Part shown: piece after piece, positions 1 to 9,388 of the stretch | Numbering within the stretch: the stretch's first letter is position 1 | Layout of the letters: each line of letters starts with the position of its first letter | From: Astragalus membranaceus | Lineage: Eukaryota; Streptophyta; Magnoliopsida; Fabales; Fabaceae | Assembly: GCA_039519185.1 (NCBI GenBank) | Contig: CM076846.1 | Coordinates: forward strand, 138,032,428-138,096,427 | Direction: 5' to 3' | Length of the DNA stretch: 64,000 nt | Program-made: the position numbers and the translations under genes | The notes under the pieces: generated by a model | What the model saw: only the letters and a program-made list of their open reading frames with translations | Told to the model about the DNA's origin: nothing | Databases searched by the model: none

Positions 1-226
1 TAAAATATAATTATATAAGTTATAAATGACTATGGAGAGAATGCATAAAGCCATATCAGTGCGCAAATACATGTAAACATATTTATTTTTTTGATAAAGT
101 TCGTAAACATATTTATTAACAATGTTTAATATTAATTTTCAATTTAAAAATTCATCAATTTTATTAATTTTTCTTTATTTTTTCATAAAACAATAGAACC
201 AGAAACAAACGAAAGTTTATTCAAAG

Positions 227-231
<5 letters not shown>
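1..231. other. AT-rich DNA, no gene seen
   Basis: This stretch is strongly AT-rich with short homopolymer runs. No open reading frame of useful length, inverted repeat or recognisable element end is visible. It is probably the host flank of the nested elements to the right. Confidence 0.5.

Positions 232-292
<61 letters not shown>
232..292. repeat. (AT)n microsatellite
   Basis: An uninterrupted AT dinucleotide run of about 60 bases. A second run lies on the far side of the nest at 34231-34300, so the nested elements may have entered an older sequence that was itself in or beside an AT tract. Confidence 0.95.
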
Positions 293-296
<4 letters not shown>

Positions 297-510
297 GCTT
301 GAAGGTCTTTGGATTTGTCCACGTGATCTCTGGCTGAGGTAAGGACCTCATCTGTTTTAAGGGAGGTCATAACAGGGATAGCCTGCCTTTTACCAACTGA
401 GCCAGTTTGGAAAGGGTATCAAAAGCAGGAATATTCCCCAGAATATGCTTGTCAAATTGCACTGTTACTATTTCTTAGATTCCGTTACTGTTCCTTCCAG
501 TCAGTAACCA
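293..510 (-). other. Flank with a tRNA-like A box, possible SINE relic
   Basis: Read on the minus strand, 391-404 gives TGGCTCAGTTGGTA, which fits the RNA polymerase III A-box consensus of tRNAs and plant SINEs. A convincing B box is not visible at the expected distance. In that orientation the 3' end would run into the AT microsatellite at 232-292, which could be a SINE tail. This could equally be a tRNA-like chance match. The last five bases before element A (511-515) are its target duplication. Confidence 0.25.
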
Positions 511-515
511 GTTAC

Positions 516-919
516 TGTTCTGGACTGGGCCGCAGCCCACTGAAGCAACTGGGCCGGCCTCGAGCGACCCAAATAAAGAAGCAGCGCTATACAACTTAGG
601 TCCACCAATCAACGGTGGAGATTAAGCTGCATGCGATCCGACGGTCGCCCGCAGAGCCTCTGACACTATATATATAGGGGTCTGACCTCAACTAAAAGGT
701 ACGCACGAAAACATATCGTTACTCTGCTCGAAATTCAACCCACTGACTTGGGCGTTGGAGTGCCATTGCAGGTACACCTCGCGGGAGCTCTGAACACGAC
801 CAATCACAGCTCGAGGCCGCTCACAACGCCTCACACACCTGAGTCAAAGAGCCAACATAAGCAAAGTGACGTACTCATCTAATCAAAGGAACTAATCGCC
901 CCTAGTAGGGTCCAGTTCA
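516..919 (+). repeat. Element A 5' LTR
   Basis: The LTR runs from TGTTCTGG to CAGTTCA and matches 33782-34146. A TATA-like stretch lies near 666-674. About 40 bp near 645-670 are absent from or replaced in the 3' copy, and scattered substitutions separate the two, so the insertion is not very recent. The segment around 740-785 (ACTGACTTGGGCGTTGGAGT and the following bases) is clearly related to the corresponding LTR segment of element E at 50452-50490. Confidence 0.88.
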
Positions 920-920
920 T

Positions 921-937
921 TGGCGACCACAGTGGGA
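921..937 (+). promoter_or_regulatory. Element A primer-binding site
   Basis: TGGCGACCACAGTGGGA starts two bases after the LTR and begins with TGG, complementary to a tRNA CCA end. The sequence is the type described for Tat/Ogre elements as matching tRNA-Arg. Element E has the same site at 50668. Confidence 0.8.
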
Positions 938-968
938 GCTTCTTTCCCACCCTGACTGACATGCCACC

Positions 969-1006
969 ATGAGGGCAGCCACGCGGCGCCCCGCGCTTGC
1001 GGAACG
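969..1006 (+). pseudogene. gag: Element A gag, N-terminal stub cut by element B
   Basis: An ATG in a strong plant context (GCCACCATGAG) follows the primer site and opens a frame of 12 codons (MRAATRRPALAE) before the Athila-type LTR of element B starts at 1007. The other part of this gag resumes at 31470. How much gag sequence was lost at the right junction cannot be told. That this ATG is the gag start is inferred from its position and context. Confidence 0.6.
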
Positions 1007-2243
1007 TGATAACTCTAATTTATATAGAGTTATTTATACTTCTAAACGTAACCAATTGCTTGAAACCCAAGTACAAAGTGTGTTAAATATAGTGGTATTA
1101 GTAAAATAACAACATTCTAGGAATTATGTGATGAATAAAGCATTTTTGTATATATATTGGTATGTTTGATGTGTTTGTTCAGTTTTCCTACAGATGATGC
1201 TTCTGCACCACGATGCTTCTGCACTTAGTGCTTTTGCACCATCCTGCGCTGAAGATTTATAACCCCACAATGGAAGCACCTCAATTCATACCTCTGCTCC
1301 AAAACTTCTATGACATCATGCTTTGTCACAATTCACATGGAGCACATGCCCACATGCATAAGAAGGCGCCCACCATAAACATCATTATGAAAGGCTACTC
1401 ACCTAAAGACATATGGCCTTACACAATTGGACATCTCCTTATGGAAATGTACTGAACTCAATCTCCTTATCTAAAAATCAGAAAAGCAACCATGGTTAAG
1501 CCTCCTTAGGTTAACTTGGTTTTCAAGCAAACCCTCAAGCAAGGGAAATATCCAAGGCTATAAAAAGGGCTCCCACATCTCACTTGAAGAGCATCGCATA
1601 TCTCACTTGATAATATGTAGATCATACACTTTACTTATATTTTAGTAGTTTCATTTCTTATAGTTTTTATAGTAGATAGTTGGCAAGAAGGTGAGGAAGG
1701 AATCGATAACTTCTTCCTTCACTTCTTCATCAACTTAGTTAGGTGCAACTGCACCAGGAAGTCAGTGCTTCTGCACTGTAGTGCAATTTTATGCAAGAGT
1801 GCTTCAATCAGTGTAATCTCTACCTTATTGATATCTCTTGTATTTTCATCTATATTAATATGTTTCACTTCATCCATCTTTTCCTTGCAATGCATATTAT
1901 GAGCTAAACCTTTTTGGTTGAGATGTTCTAACTTTATAATGAACTTTTGAGCAAGTTATTGTGCTTTTTAGTGTTGCAAGTATTTTGGGTCTTGTGTTAT
2001 ACCACATCCATCTTATTTTAAGGTTGATCACTTGGAATAAGTAGAGTTATATTCACAGACATGGTTTATAATTAGAAATCAAGACTAATAAGGGTGAGTG
2101 TTTTATTGAAGGCTTTGTTAACTTGTGTAATAAAGAAAACTTTATTAAAACCATGTTAAGTCCTAGACATAGGATAACATAGTCCTTAGGGTGAAACAGT
2201 GGGTACTTCAAAGGCAGGAGTGAACTTATTTAGCAAGCCCAGA
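1007..2243 (+). repeat. Element B left LTR, 3' truncated
   Basis: This copy matches 29448-30729 of the right LTR and stops there, where the truncated LTR of element C begins. It contains a TATA box (TATAAAAA at 1559-1566). The last roughly 370 bp of the LTR, the primer site and the leader are missing. Several copies of the GCTTCTGCAC motif occur near 1198-1240 and 1741-1780. The right LTR carries two more 30-bp units of that motif at the first of these places. Confidence 0.85.
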
Positions 2244-4033
2244 TGTTGCATTTTGTGCCACTGTGTTGCCTCCTGGGCGCCCTGCTGGGCGCCAGTTCCT
2301 GCGTCTGGTGTTGCGTTGGTGTTGCCTTCTGGGCGCCCTGCTGGGCGCCAGTTTCTGAGTTGTTGGTTGTCGCTGATTTAGGCGCCCTGTTGCTGGGCGC
2401 CAAGGTTGCTGTGTTGTCTGTGTTGCCAGGCGCCCTGTTGCTGGGCGCCAAGTCTGGTGTTGCCTCTGCTGTCTCAGGCGCCCTGTTGCTGGGGGCCAAG
2501 TGTGATGTTGCTGTTTTGGTCTCAGGCGCCCTGCTCCTGGGCGCCAAGTCTGCTGTGTTGCCTGTTGGGTCAGGCGCCCTGCTGCTGGGCGCCAAGTCTG
2601 TTCCTGATGATGTGGTGCTAGGCGCCCTGCTCCTGGGCGCCATTTTCTGTGTTGCTGCTAGGCGCCCTGTTGCTGGGCGCCAAGTCCAATTCTGTTGCCA
2701 TGGTGTTAGGCGCCCTGCTGCTGGGCGCCGGTTCTGCTGTTGCCACTGTTGTCCTAGGCGCCCTGTTGCTGGGCGCCATGTCTGATGTTGTTGCTGTTGC
2801 CCAAGGCGCCCTGTTGCTGGGCGCCAGTTTCTGTTTTCTTGTTGCTGTCTAAGGCGCCCTGCTGTTGGGCGCCAGATCCCGTGTTGCTGGTGTTGTCTGT
2901 GGCGCCCTGTTGCTGGGCGCCAGTTTCTATAGTGTTTTTGCCTGCTGTGGCGCCCTGTTGCTGGGCGCCAGTTCCTATGCTGTTGTTGGCGCCCTGTTGC
3001 TGGGCACCAGTTTTGTTGTGGCATTTATCTGCTGTTGGCGCCCTATTGCTGGGCGCCAGTTTCTGTGGTGGCTGTCTCTGTTGTTGGCACCCTGCTGCTG
3101 GGCGCCAGTTCCTGTCATGTTGCCGTAGTGTGAATTGGTGTCTCGGGTGTCGGTGGATGATTATTGTTATAGGTGTTGGTGTCATTGTTGATTATTGGTG
3201 ATAAGATAACAGGTGATGACATAAAAGGTGATGTGCCTATTTTTATGGGCTAAGGTGACAGGTGATGGGTCTATGACCACTTGATGATATTGGTGATGTT
3301 ATGTTAATTAAACGTCTGTTGTGTGTTGATTGTCTGGTGCATTGTCCATGGTGTCGCATATATTGCATATGCATTATTTTGGTGATGTGGGCTTCGGCAG
3401 TTGGAGCTATAGGTGATGATGGCGATGCTCATATAGGTGATGTGCCCATACTGGCTACTTTATTGGTGATGATTGGTACCACATGCATATGCCCGTTGGT
3501 GTGGGTTGCATCTCATACAATTACCCATGATACTAATGATGATTATTGGTGATTTATTAATTGATGTTGTTGTGATGCGGTTGATATAGTGTTGTACTCT
3601 AGCATATTGCCTATCATATATGCTATTATAATGTTAGATATCTCACCCCTTCTGTTTGAATGTTACCCCTATGTTGGTAACGTGCAGGTGATAGTGAGTG
3701 AAGGCAAGTCTACCTTCGCTAGTAGAGTCAGGTGTCGTCGCTCTGATACGTAGCACTCGGGGGGAACGAACGCTAGACTTTATCAGTGTTTCTGTTATTT
3801 TAATTGTTGAAGTTTTTATGGTGATGTATAACTATTTAATTGAACTATGATTTTATTCCGCTGTTGGTTGATATTATGACGTGCTAGGTGTTGCACTGTT
3901 TTAATGGTGAAACTTATTTATTTGGCGTGTGATGTTTAACGGTGTAAGTGTAGCATCCCTTGTGGGTGTATTGAACATGTTTTGAAAACTCTGATTTTGT
4001 CGAAAAATTTCCGGGTAGAAAATGGGTGTTACA
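2244..4033 (+). repeat. Element C 5' LTR, 5' truncated
   Basis: The sequence matches 19437-21041 of the 3' LTR and ends GTTACA four bases before the primer site. The first 822 bp present in the 3' LTR are absent, replaced by the broken LTR of element B. The join shares the bases GA between both partners. The GC-rich hairpin array in the first half is longer here than in the 3' copy. Confidence 0.88.
2276..3106 (+). repeat. GGCGCC hairpin array in the element C LTR (18 units)
   Basis: Eighteen copies of an inverted repeat GGCGCCC, a variable spacer (four bases in the first two, seven in the rest) and GGGCGCC occur at a spacing of mostly 47-49 bp. Arms are nearly invariant while spacers vary (TGTTGCT, TGCTGCT, TGCTCCT, TGCTGTT, TATTGCT). 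The DNA between units is T- and G-rich. Open frames across the array on both strands are translations of the repeat and were not taken as genes. Confidence 0.92.
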
Positions 4034-4037
4034 TTAG

Positions 4038-4050
4038 TGGTATCAGAGCA
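4038..4050 (+). promoter_or_regulatory. Element C primer-binding site
   Basis: TGGTATCAGAGCA four bases after the LTR end is complementary to the 3' end of initiator methionine tRNA, the usual primer of chromoviruses. Confidence 0.9.
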
Positions 4051-4151
4051 GTTTCGGTCTGTCCGGCCAAGTTGTCGAGTCATTGTGTCATTGACACCAA
4101 GTATTGTCAATTAGTTCTAACTGTTGTCTATGATTGTAGTGATTAATTGAT

Positions 4152-5149
4152 ATGGCTGGAAGGAACGATGCTGCTATTGCTGGTGCGTTGGTTGCTATGG
4201 CTCAGGCTGTGGAGGGTCAACAGAATGCTGGTGAGAATGCTGGGTCTCGGAGTTTGGCTACCTTTCAGAGGGCAAGTATGATCCCGATGGGGCTTTAGCT
4301 TGGTTGAAAGAGATGGAGAGGATCTTTCGTGTGATGGACTGCACTCCGGCACAGAAGGTCCGTTATGGTACGCACATGCTAGCAGAGGAGGCCGATGACT
4401 GGTGGTTAGAGGCTAGGCAGAGGTTGGAGACTGCGAACGAAGAGATTACTTGGGCTGTGTTCCGCAGAGAGTTTATGAGGAAGTACTATCCAGAGGATGT
4501 CTGAGGTAAGAAGGAGATTGAGTTCCTAGAGCCGAAACAGGGGAATATGTCTGTGACCGAGTATCCTGCTAAGTTTGTGGAGTTAGAAAAGTTTTATCCG
4601 CACTACAGTGAGGCTACTGCTGAGTTTTCCAAGTGCATTAAGTTTGAGAATGGGCTGCGTCCCGAGATTAAGAATGCGATTGGTTATCAGAAGATCCATG
4701 TGTTTGCTGATTTGATTGACAGCTGCAGGATTTATGAGGAAGACAACAATGCTCACTACAAGATGATGAATGAGAAGAGGAGAAAATTTCAGAGTCGTAG
4801 TAAGCCGTATGAGGTTCCTGCTGGTAAGGGTAAACAGAAAGCTGCTGCTGGCAAGAGGACAAGTGGGGGAGATGCTCCTGCTAGCATCGTATGTTACAAA
4901 TGTGGCAAAGCTGGTCACAAGAGTAACGTGTGCAAGGCTGAAGTGAAGAAGTGTTACCGTTGTGGCAAAGAGGGTCATGTAGTGGCTGAGTGTGAACGTA
5001 AGGAAGTGGTCTGCTACAACTGTGGTGGAGGAGGGCACATTAGTACTCAGTGCCCGAAGCCGAAGAAAGAAAGATCCAGTGCAAAAGTGTTCGCTTTGGC
5101 AGGTGAAGAGCCTACCGAAGATGATGGACTCATTAGAGGTACGTGTTTC
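4152..5149 (+). pseudogene. gag: Element C gag (chromovirus capsid/nucleocapsid), broken
   Basis: Gag packages the element RNA in cytoplasmic particles. The start ATG at 4152 opens an alanine-rich N-terminus. A frameshift near 4270-4300 moves the frame to that of 4304, which encodes the capsid domain (VFRREFMRKYYPEDV). A TGA at 4502-4504 stands where the family has Arg before GKKEIEFL, consistent with CGA to TGA. The frame then continues to three CCHC zinc knuckles, CYKCGKAGHKSNVC, CYRCGKEGHVVAEC and CYNCGGGGHISTQC, the nucleocapsid. The knuckle arrangement and the capsid sequence fit the Tekay/Del group. One frameshift plus one stop make the copy inactive. Confidence 0.88.
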
Positions 5150-5365
5150 ATTAATGGTACTCCTTTAACGTCTATTGTACTGTTGCTACGCATTGCTTTA
5201 TTGCTGCTGATTGTTGTGAAAGGTTGAATCTTGCATTGTCTGCCATGAATGGAGAGATGGTTGTCGACACTCCAGCTAAGGGGTCGGTAACTACCTCTCT
5301 AGTGTGTTCTCAGTGTCCCTTGTCGATCTTCGACAGAGACTTTGTTGTGGATTTTGTTTGCTTGC
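5150..5365 (+). pseudogene. pol: Element C aspartic protease, N-terminal part, broken and interrupted
   Basis: The retroviral-type protease would cleave the polyprotein. Downstream of the nucleocapsid the frame is disturbed at the expected catalytic Asp-Thr-Gly site near 5170-5190, where a base is missing and the triad cannot be read. After it, the frame from about 5224 encodes a typical continuation (NLALSAMNGEMVVDTPAKG, then SIFDRDFVVDFV). The coding sequence stops at 5365, where element D is inserted; the target duplication CTTGC is 5361-5365 and 16723-16727. The remainder of the protease resumes after 16723. Confidence 0.8.
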
Positions 5366-8300
5366 TGTTATACCCTAATTTTGCCCGGTCTTTTTATCAT
5401 AATCGCTTTAGCCCCGTGTCACAAGCCCATGGCATTTCAAACGCTGTTTTGTTTAAAGTCGGACCAAATTGTCCAATTGGACCTATGTTCAACCATTTGG
5501 GCCTATCTTCGTTAGCTTGCCTAATTGAGCTTACGCTTAGCATTTTGAACCAGTTTTTTAAAAAAATGGGCTTATGTCTAATGTTTGCCTAAATGGACCT
5601 ATGTGGCTAGATTGGACTTGATCTTAAAAATTTGTTCTAATTGGGCCTATGTTTAGTTTTGATTGGGCTTGGCCCAATTTAATTATTCTCTTCCATCTTT
5701 GCCAAAAAACAATAAATCTGTCCAAAATAGTAGTTTACAAACATCCCAAAATATAATAAAAATCAGAATTAATAAAAATTAATTTACAATAATCCAAAAA
5801 ATCTTAAAAATGCCAAATTGTACAAAAAGTCCAAAAAATACAAATAATAACCAAAAATGCAAAAAATCAGAAAAAACGAAAATCACAAAATACAAAAATA
5901 AAATAAGAACCTATCAGCCCAAACACAGCAGCTGCACCAAGGCTTCACCTCCCCAACCAGCAACTTGGTGAGCAAGCTTTCTCCAATCCAAGCCCAATAC
6001 CTGAAAAAGGAAACAAATATGGAGAAGGATCAGAAAAACCCTAAATTGGTGCCTATATAAGCAAGCCTGATACACACAGAATGGGGACCCAAAAAATCAC
6101 GTAGAAAATACATAGAGTTTCAGAACCAAAAGATTAGGGTTTTCACATTGAAACCCTAATCGCAACACATTAAGAAATCCAGAAAGATAAGCAGTTAAAC
6201 AGAACAGAAGCAGCAATCGTCAGTAAGCAACAATAGCAAGAGGGGATCAAACAGAAGCTGGAACAGAGGTTAGTCATCATGTTTGCTTTTTACGTTTTTT
6301 TGTTTTATCACAGTAGGGTTGAAATATGCTATTTTGTAGAGAACCATAATCGCAACTCGAACTAATAATTTGAAATCAGTAAGAACCCGAATCTGAAAAA
6401 TGCACGTATGAATTAAAAATCATTTTTTCTTCAGTTTCATGTTTCTGTTAGGAAGCACTTTGAACAAATTAGGATTCAAACGGTGAACAGATTAGGTTGC
6501 TAAAAAAGGATCAGAAACAAAAAAGCAAGAACCAGTCTTCACTGCTACAAGAAGTATAATGAACATTTTTTTGTAAATAGTGCAAAAATGAAAGAAATTG
6601 ACAAAACAGTAGCAAGTAGAGCTAGAAACAGAAGAGTAGGCGAAGAAAAGAAGTAAAAAGGGATCGGAACTGTACCACCTCCGACCACCGTAGACGGTGG
6701 TCGTCTCCCGTAGAGCCACCGCCGTCGTCACGCTCCCCAATTGAACCGTAGCCGTCGTGATGTTCTCCCTGTCCCGAACCCCCTCGCGACGTTCTCCTCG
6801 CCGTCGCCACCGTGTCACAGAACCAAACCCATCTCCGTTAAGCTCCGTGGAAAACACCACCATCGTCGTCGCCGGAGACGACGCGAATCTCTACCGCCCC
6901 TCTATCTCTCTCTCCCTGCGTTGATTCTGTCCTCCTCTGCCACGTCGCACCACCGCGAACCACCCTGTGTCACCATCAGCGCCTCCGTGGCTCTCTTCTC
7001 TCCCCTTTTCTTCTCCTCCCTTTCTTCTTTCTTTCTATCTCGTCTCTCTGTCATGCTCCCTCTCTCCTCAAACCTCCCTCTCTCCGCAAACCTCTCTCTC
7101 TCTCCGTAAATTTCTCTCTCACCCAAAATTTTCGCACTCTCTCACCAAAACTTGGTGCGTGCGGCGCTGAAGATTAAGGAAATTAGGGTTCCAGCAATGT
7201 TTCCTTTTATACTCCTACTATTATTTTTACTGATTTATTTATTTTAAAACAAAATTAATAGTTCGGATTGATACCTACACCCTGTGTTTAATAAACGCAA
7301 CACCCTTTTTTTAGGCCCATTCGCAGACCAACCAGCCCACACGGGCCAGTCTATAAAATACTAACTGGGCTGCTGCTTTTCGCACCCAGTTTTAACAATA
7401 CAACTCCCTTTCTGCAAACTGCACCCCATTTTACTGCTGCATCCTCCCTTCTCGTTTTTATTAATTTCTTTTACAAAAAACTTATAAAATACATAAATAA
7501 TTTATTTCATTTCCAAAAAATATAAATAGGGGACTAAGTCGACTGTACAGTCGGATTAGTCTGCTTTTTTAGGTCACTAATGAACCGTTACGGATCATGA
7601 CCTAAAATCCCTATTTAAAACAAACAATTCCTAAATTAAAATAAACACAAACACATATCTTTCCACAAATCAAATTTTCAAAAAAGGGGATTAAGTCGAC
7701 TGTACAGTCGGGTTAGTCAGCGTTCTAGGATAAATGAGCCGTACGGCTCAGGAATCCTAAAACCCCTATTCCAATAAAATCAAACAAACACACTCCAAAC
7801 CATTTTCCAAACTCCAAAAACTCTATTTTCACAAAGTAGGGGACTAAGCCGACTGTACAGTCAGGTTAGTCATCGTTTTAGGACAAATGAACTGATCACT
7901 CAGGAGTCCTAAGATCCCTACATTAAAAAATACCAACCAACAAACATTTTTCTACCAAGAACTACGTGTGATTTGATTCTCTACCAAGAGATACGTAGGA
8001 GCAGATTGGGGCCCACATCTGTCAATTGCGCTAATAAAAAACCTCTTTTAGTCTTTTCCAAAATAATCATTTTCCTAAATAAAATATCAATTTTCTTCTC
8101 TCTTTTTAGTTCACAATAAAAGGGTAAAAATAAACATTTTCAAAATTAATATTCTTTCCTACAACTAGTTAGCAGGTAACCTTCATTAGGAAGGATGTCG
8201 TGGGGTGCTAATACCTTCCCCACGCATAACCGACTCCCGAACCCTAATCTGGTCTCAAGGACCCTTATCCACTCCAAAAGGGATTTTCCAATGTTTGCCC

Positions 8301-8374
8301 TTAAACTAAACTTTGGTGGCGGCTTCATTTTTGAACCTTCGAGGAATCCTCACCCGGATTTTTCGGTCGCTACA
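5366..8374 (+). repeat. Element D 5' LTR
   Basis: The LTR begins TGTTATACC and ends GCTACA immediately before the primer site. A TATA box (TATATAA, 6054-6060) is followed by a stretch with AGGGTTT-like and pyrimidine-rich sequence expected of the transcribed part. About 150 bp at 5525-5680, containing repeated TTGGGCCTAT-like words, are absent from the 3' LTR. A CT-rich block at 6880-7130 gives open frames on both strands that look like composition artefacts. Three palindromic modules lie at 7527-7920. Confidence 0.92.
7527..7920 (+). repeat. Three nested-palindrome modules in the element D 5' LTR
   Basis: Each module is about 85 bp, opens with AGGGGAYTAAG, contains the perfect palindrome GACTGTACAGTC (7541-7552, 7698-7709, 7851-7862) and a second stem further on, and closes with CCCTA. 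The second stem differs between modules while staying paired: TAGGTCA with TGACCTA, TAGGAT with ATCCTA, TTAGGAC with GTCCTAA. Module 2 also has the 14-bp palindrome GAGCCGTACGGCTC. Spacing is about 155 bp. The same three modules recur in the 3' LTR at 15876-16269. Confidence 0.88.
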
Positions 8375-8376
8375 GC

Positions 8377-8394
8377 TGGCGACTTCACTGGGGA
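8377..8394 (+). promoter_or_regulatory. Element D primer-binding site
   Basis: TGGCGACTTCACTGGGGA starts two bases after the LTR end. It has the TGG start required for pairing with a tRNA CCA end and resembles the primer sites of legume Ogre-type elements. The exact tRNA was not determined. Confidence 0.75.
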
Positions 8395-9388
8395 CAGTTT
8401 AGAGAGTCAAACCTAGTCTAATTAGTTGTAGGATTGGTTGTTGATTTAATGTTATTTTTACCCTTTCATTTCCGTCTTTTATTTTCATTGCATATTATTC
8501 TTTTGCGATATGAAAACCCTAGGATAGAAGACCACTTTTTGTATATATGTTTGTTTGTTTTGCAGCTTGGGGGGTATTATTGACATTTTGCTCCTTCACA
8601 CACTCACTATCACGCTTTTGCACACACGTGAGAATAGTCCTGTACCCGGACTGGAGAATAACCTATAAGTTAGAACGAGACTGCGTAGTGATGGCCTACT
8701 GGATGTGCGTCCTGTTGGGTGGTCACGAAAGTCTCACCTAGAGTTTGGTCCCTCTTGAGAATGCTGGCACTCCTAATAGCTTGCCTATTGTTGTCGATCA
8801 GTGTTCTTAGTTGGGGTCGTTGGCTCTAGGAACCTTATATAGGGCTCTTTAGAGCTACCCTTTGAAAGATTCACTCAATAGACGAGCCCTAGACCTATTC
8901 TCTAGGGAATCATCATAGGACACAAAGGAGCCTCATACCCCTGCATTCAAACAAACACTGATACATTTTTCCGGTCTTCTAAAAAATAAAATTTTTAAAA
9001 AAAATCATATGTTATTTTGGCAAATTATTTTTAGCATACCTCATGCATTTTTACTTTTCCCTTTTGCATGGCATAAATTTTTTTTAATTATTGCACATTA
9101 ACATTTCATTTTTCATACATTTCTATAACCGCCAGGGAATTGTAAGACTTTCTTTCTAACAAGATGGATCAAACATTTGCATTAATAAAATAAGCTTCTT
9201 TCAGTTCTGCGTCAGACAGAAACTTACAATTTCCCCGGCGTAACACGAAAGCATACATTTGCATTGCATGCACATTCATCAGTTCATTCATGTACTTACG
9301 AAAAAAGAAAATTGAAAAAATAAACAGAGAGTAAAAGGGCAAGCTGGTTCATCAACATTACTACCGGACTAGTTCTCAAACAAGAAAA
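8395..9388 (+). other. Element D leader, no gene recognised
   Basis: About 1 kb lies between the primer site and gag. No convincing ORF is present; the additional ORF1 of full-length Ogre elements was not recognised here. An imperfect inverted repeat, CGCCAGGGAATTGTAAG near 9131 and CTTACAATTTCCCCGGCG near 9224-9241, could form a large hairpin that may serve packaging; the role is inference. Confidence 0.6.

Noticed and set aside
1213..1455. 80-codon frame in the element B LTR (related frame at 29707-29940)
   Set aside because: Located in LTR sequence, altered by a frame change between the copies, and no recognisable domain.
2230..3201. Long overlapping frames on both strands in the GC-rich array (also 19165-20193)
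   Set aside because: They exist because the 48-bp repeats lack stops. The same peptides repeat unit by unit and differ between the two LTRs of one element.
6492..7170. Frames of 60-123 codons in the element D LTR (also 14855-15596)
   Set aside because: They lie in CT-rich LTR sequence present twice, overlap on opposite strands and show no domain. Small gaps between the two LTR copies break the frames.
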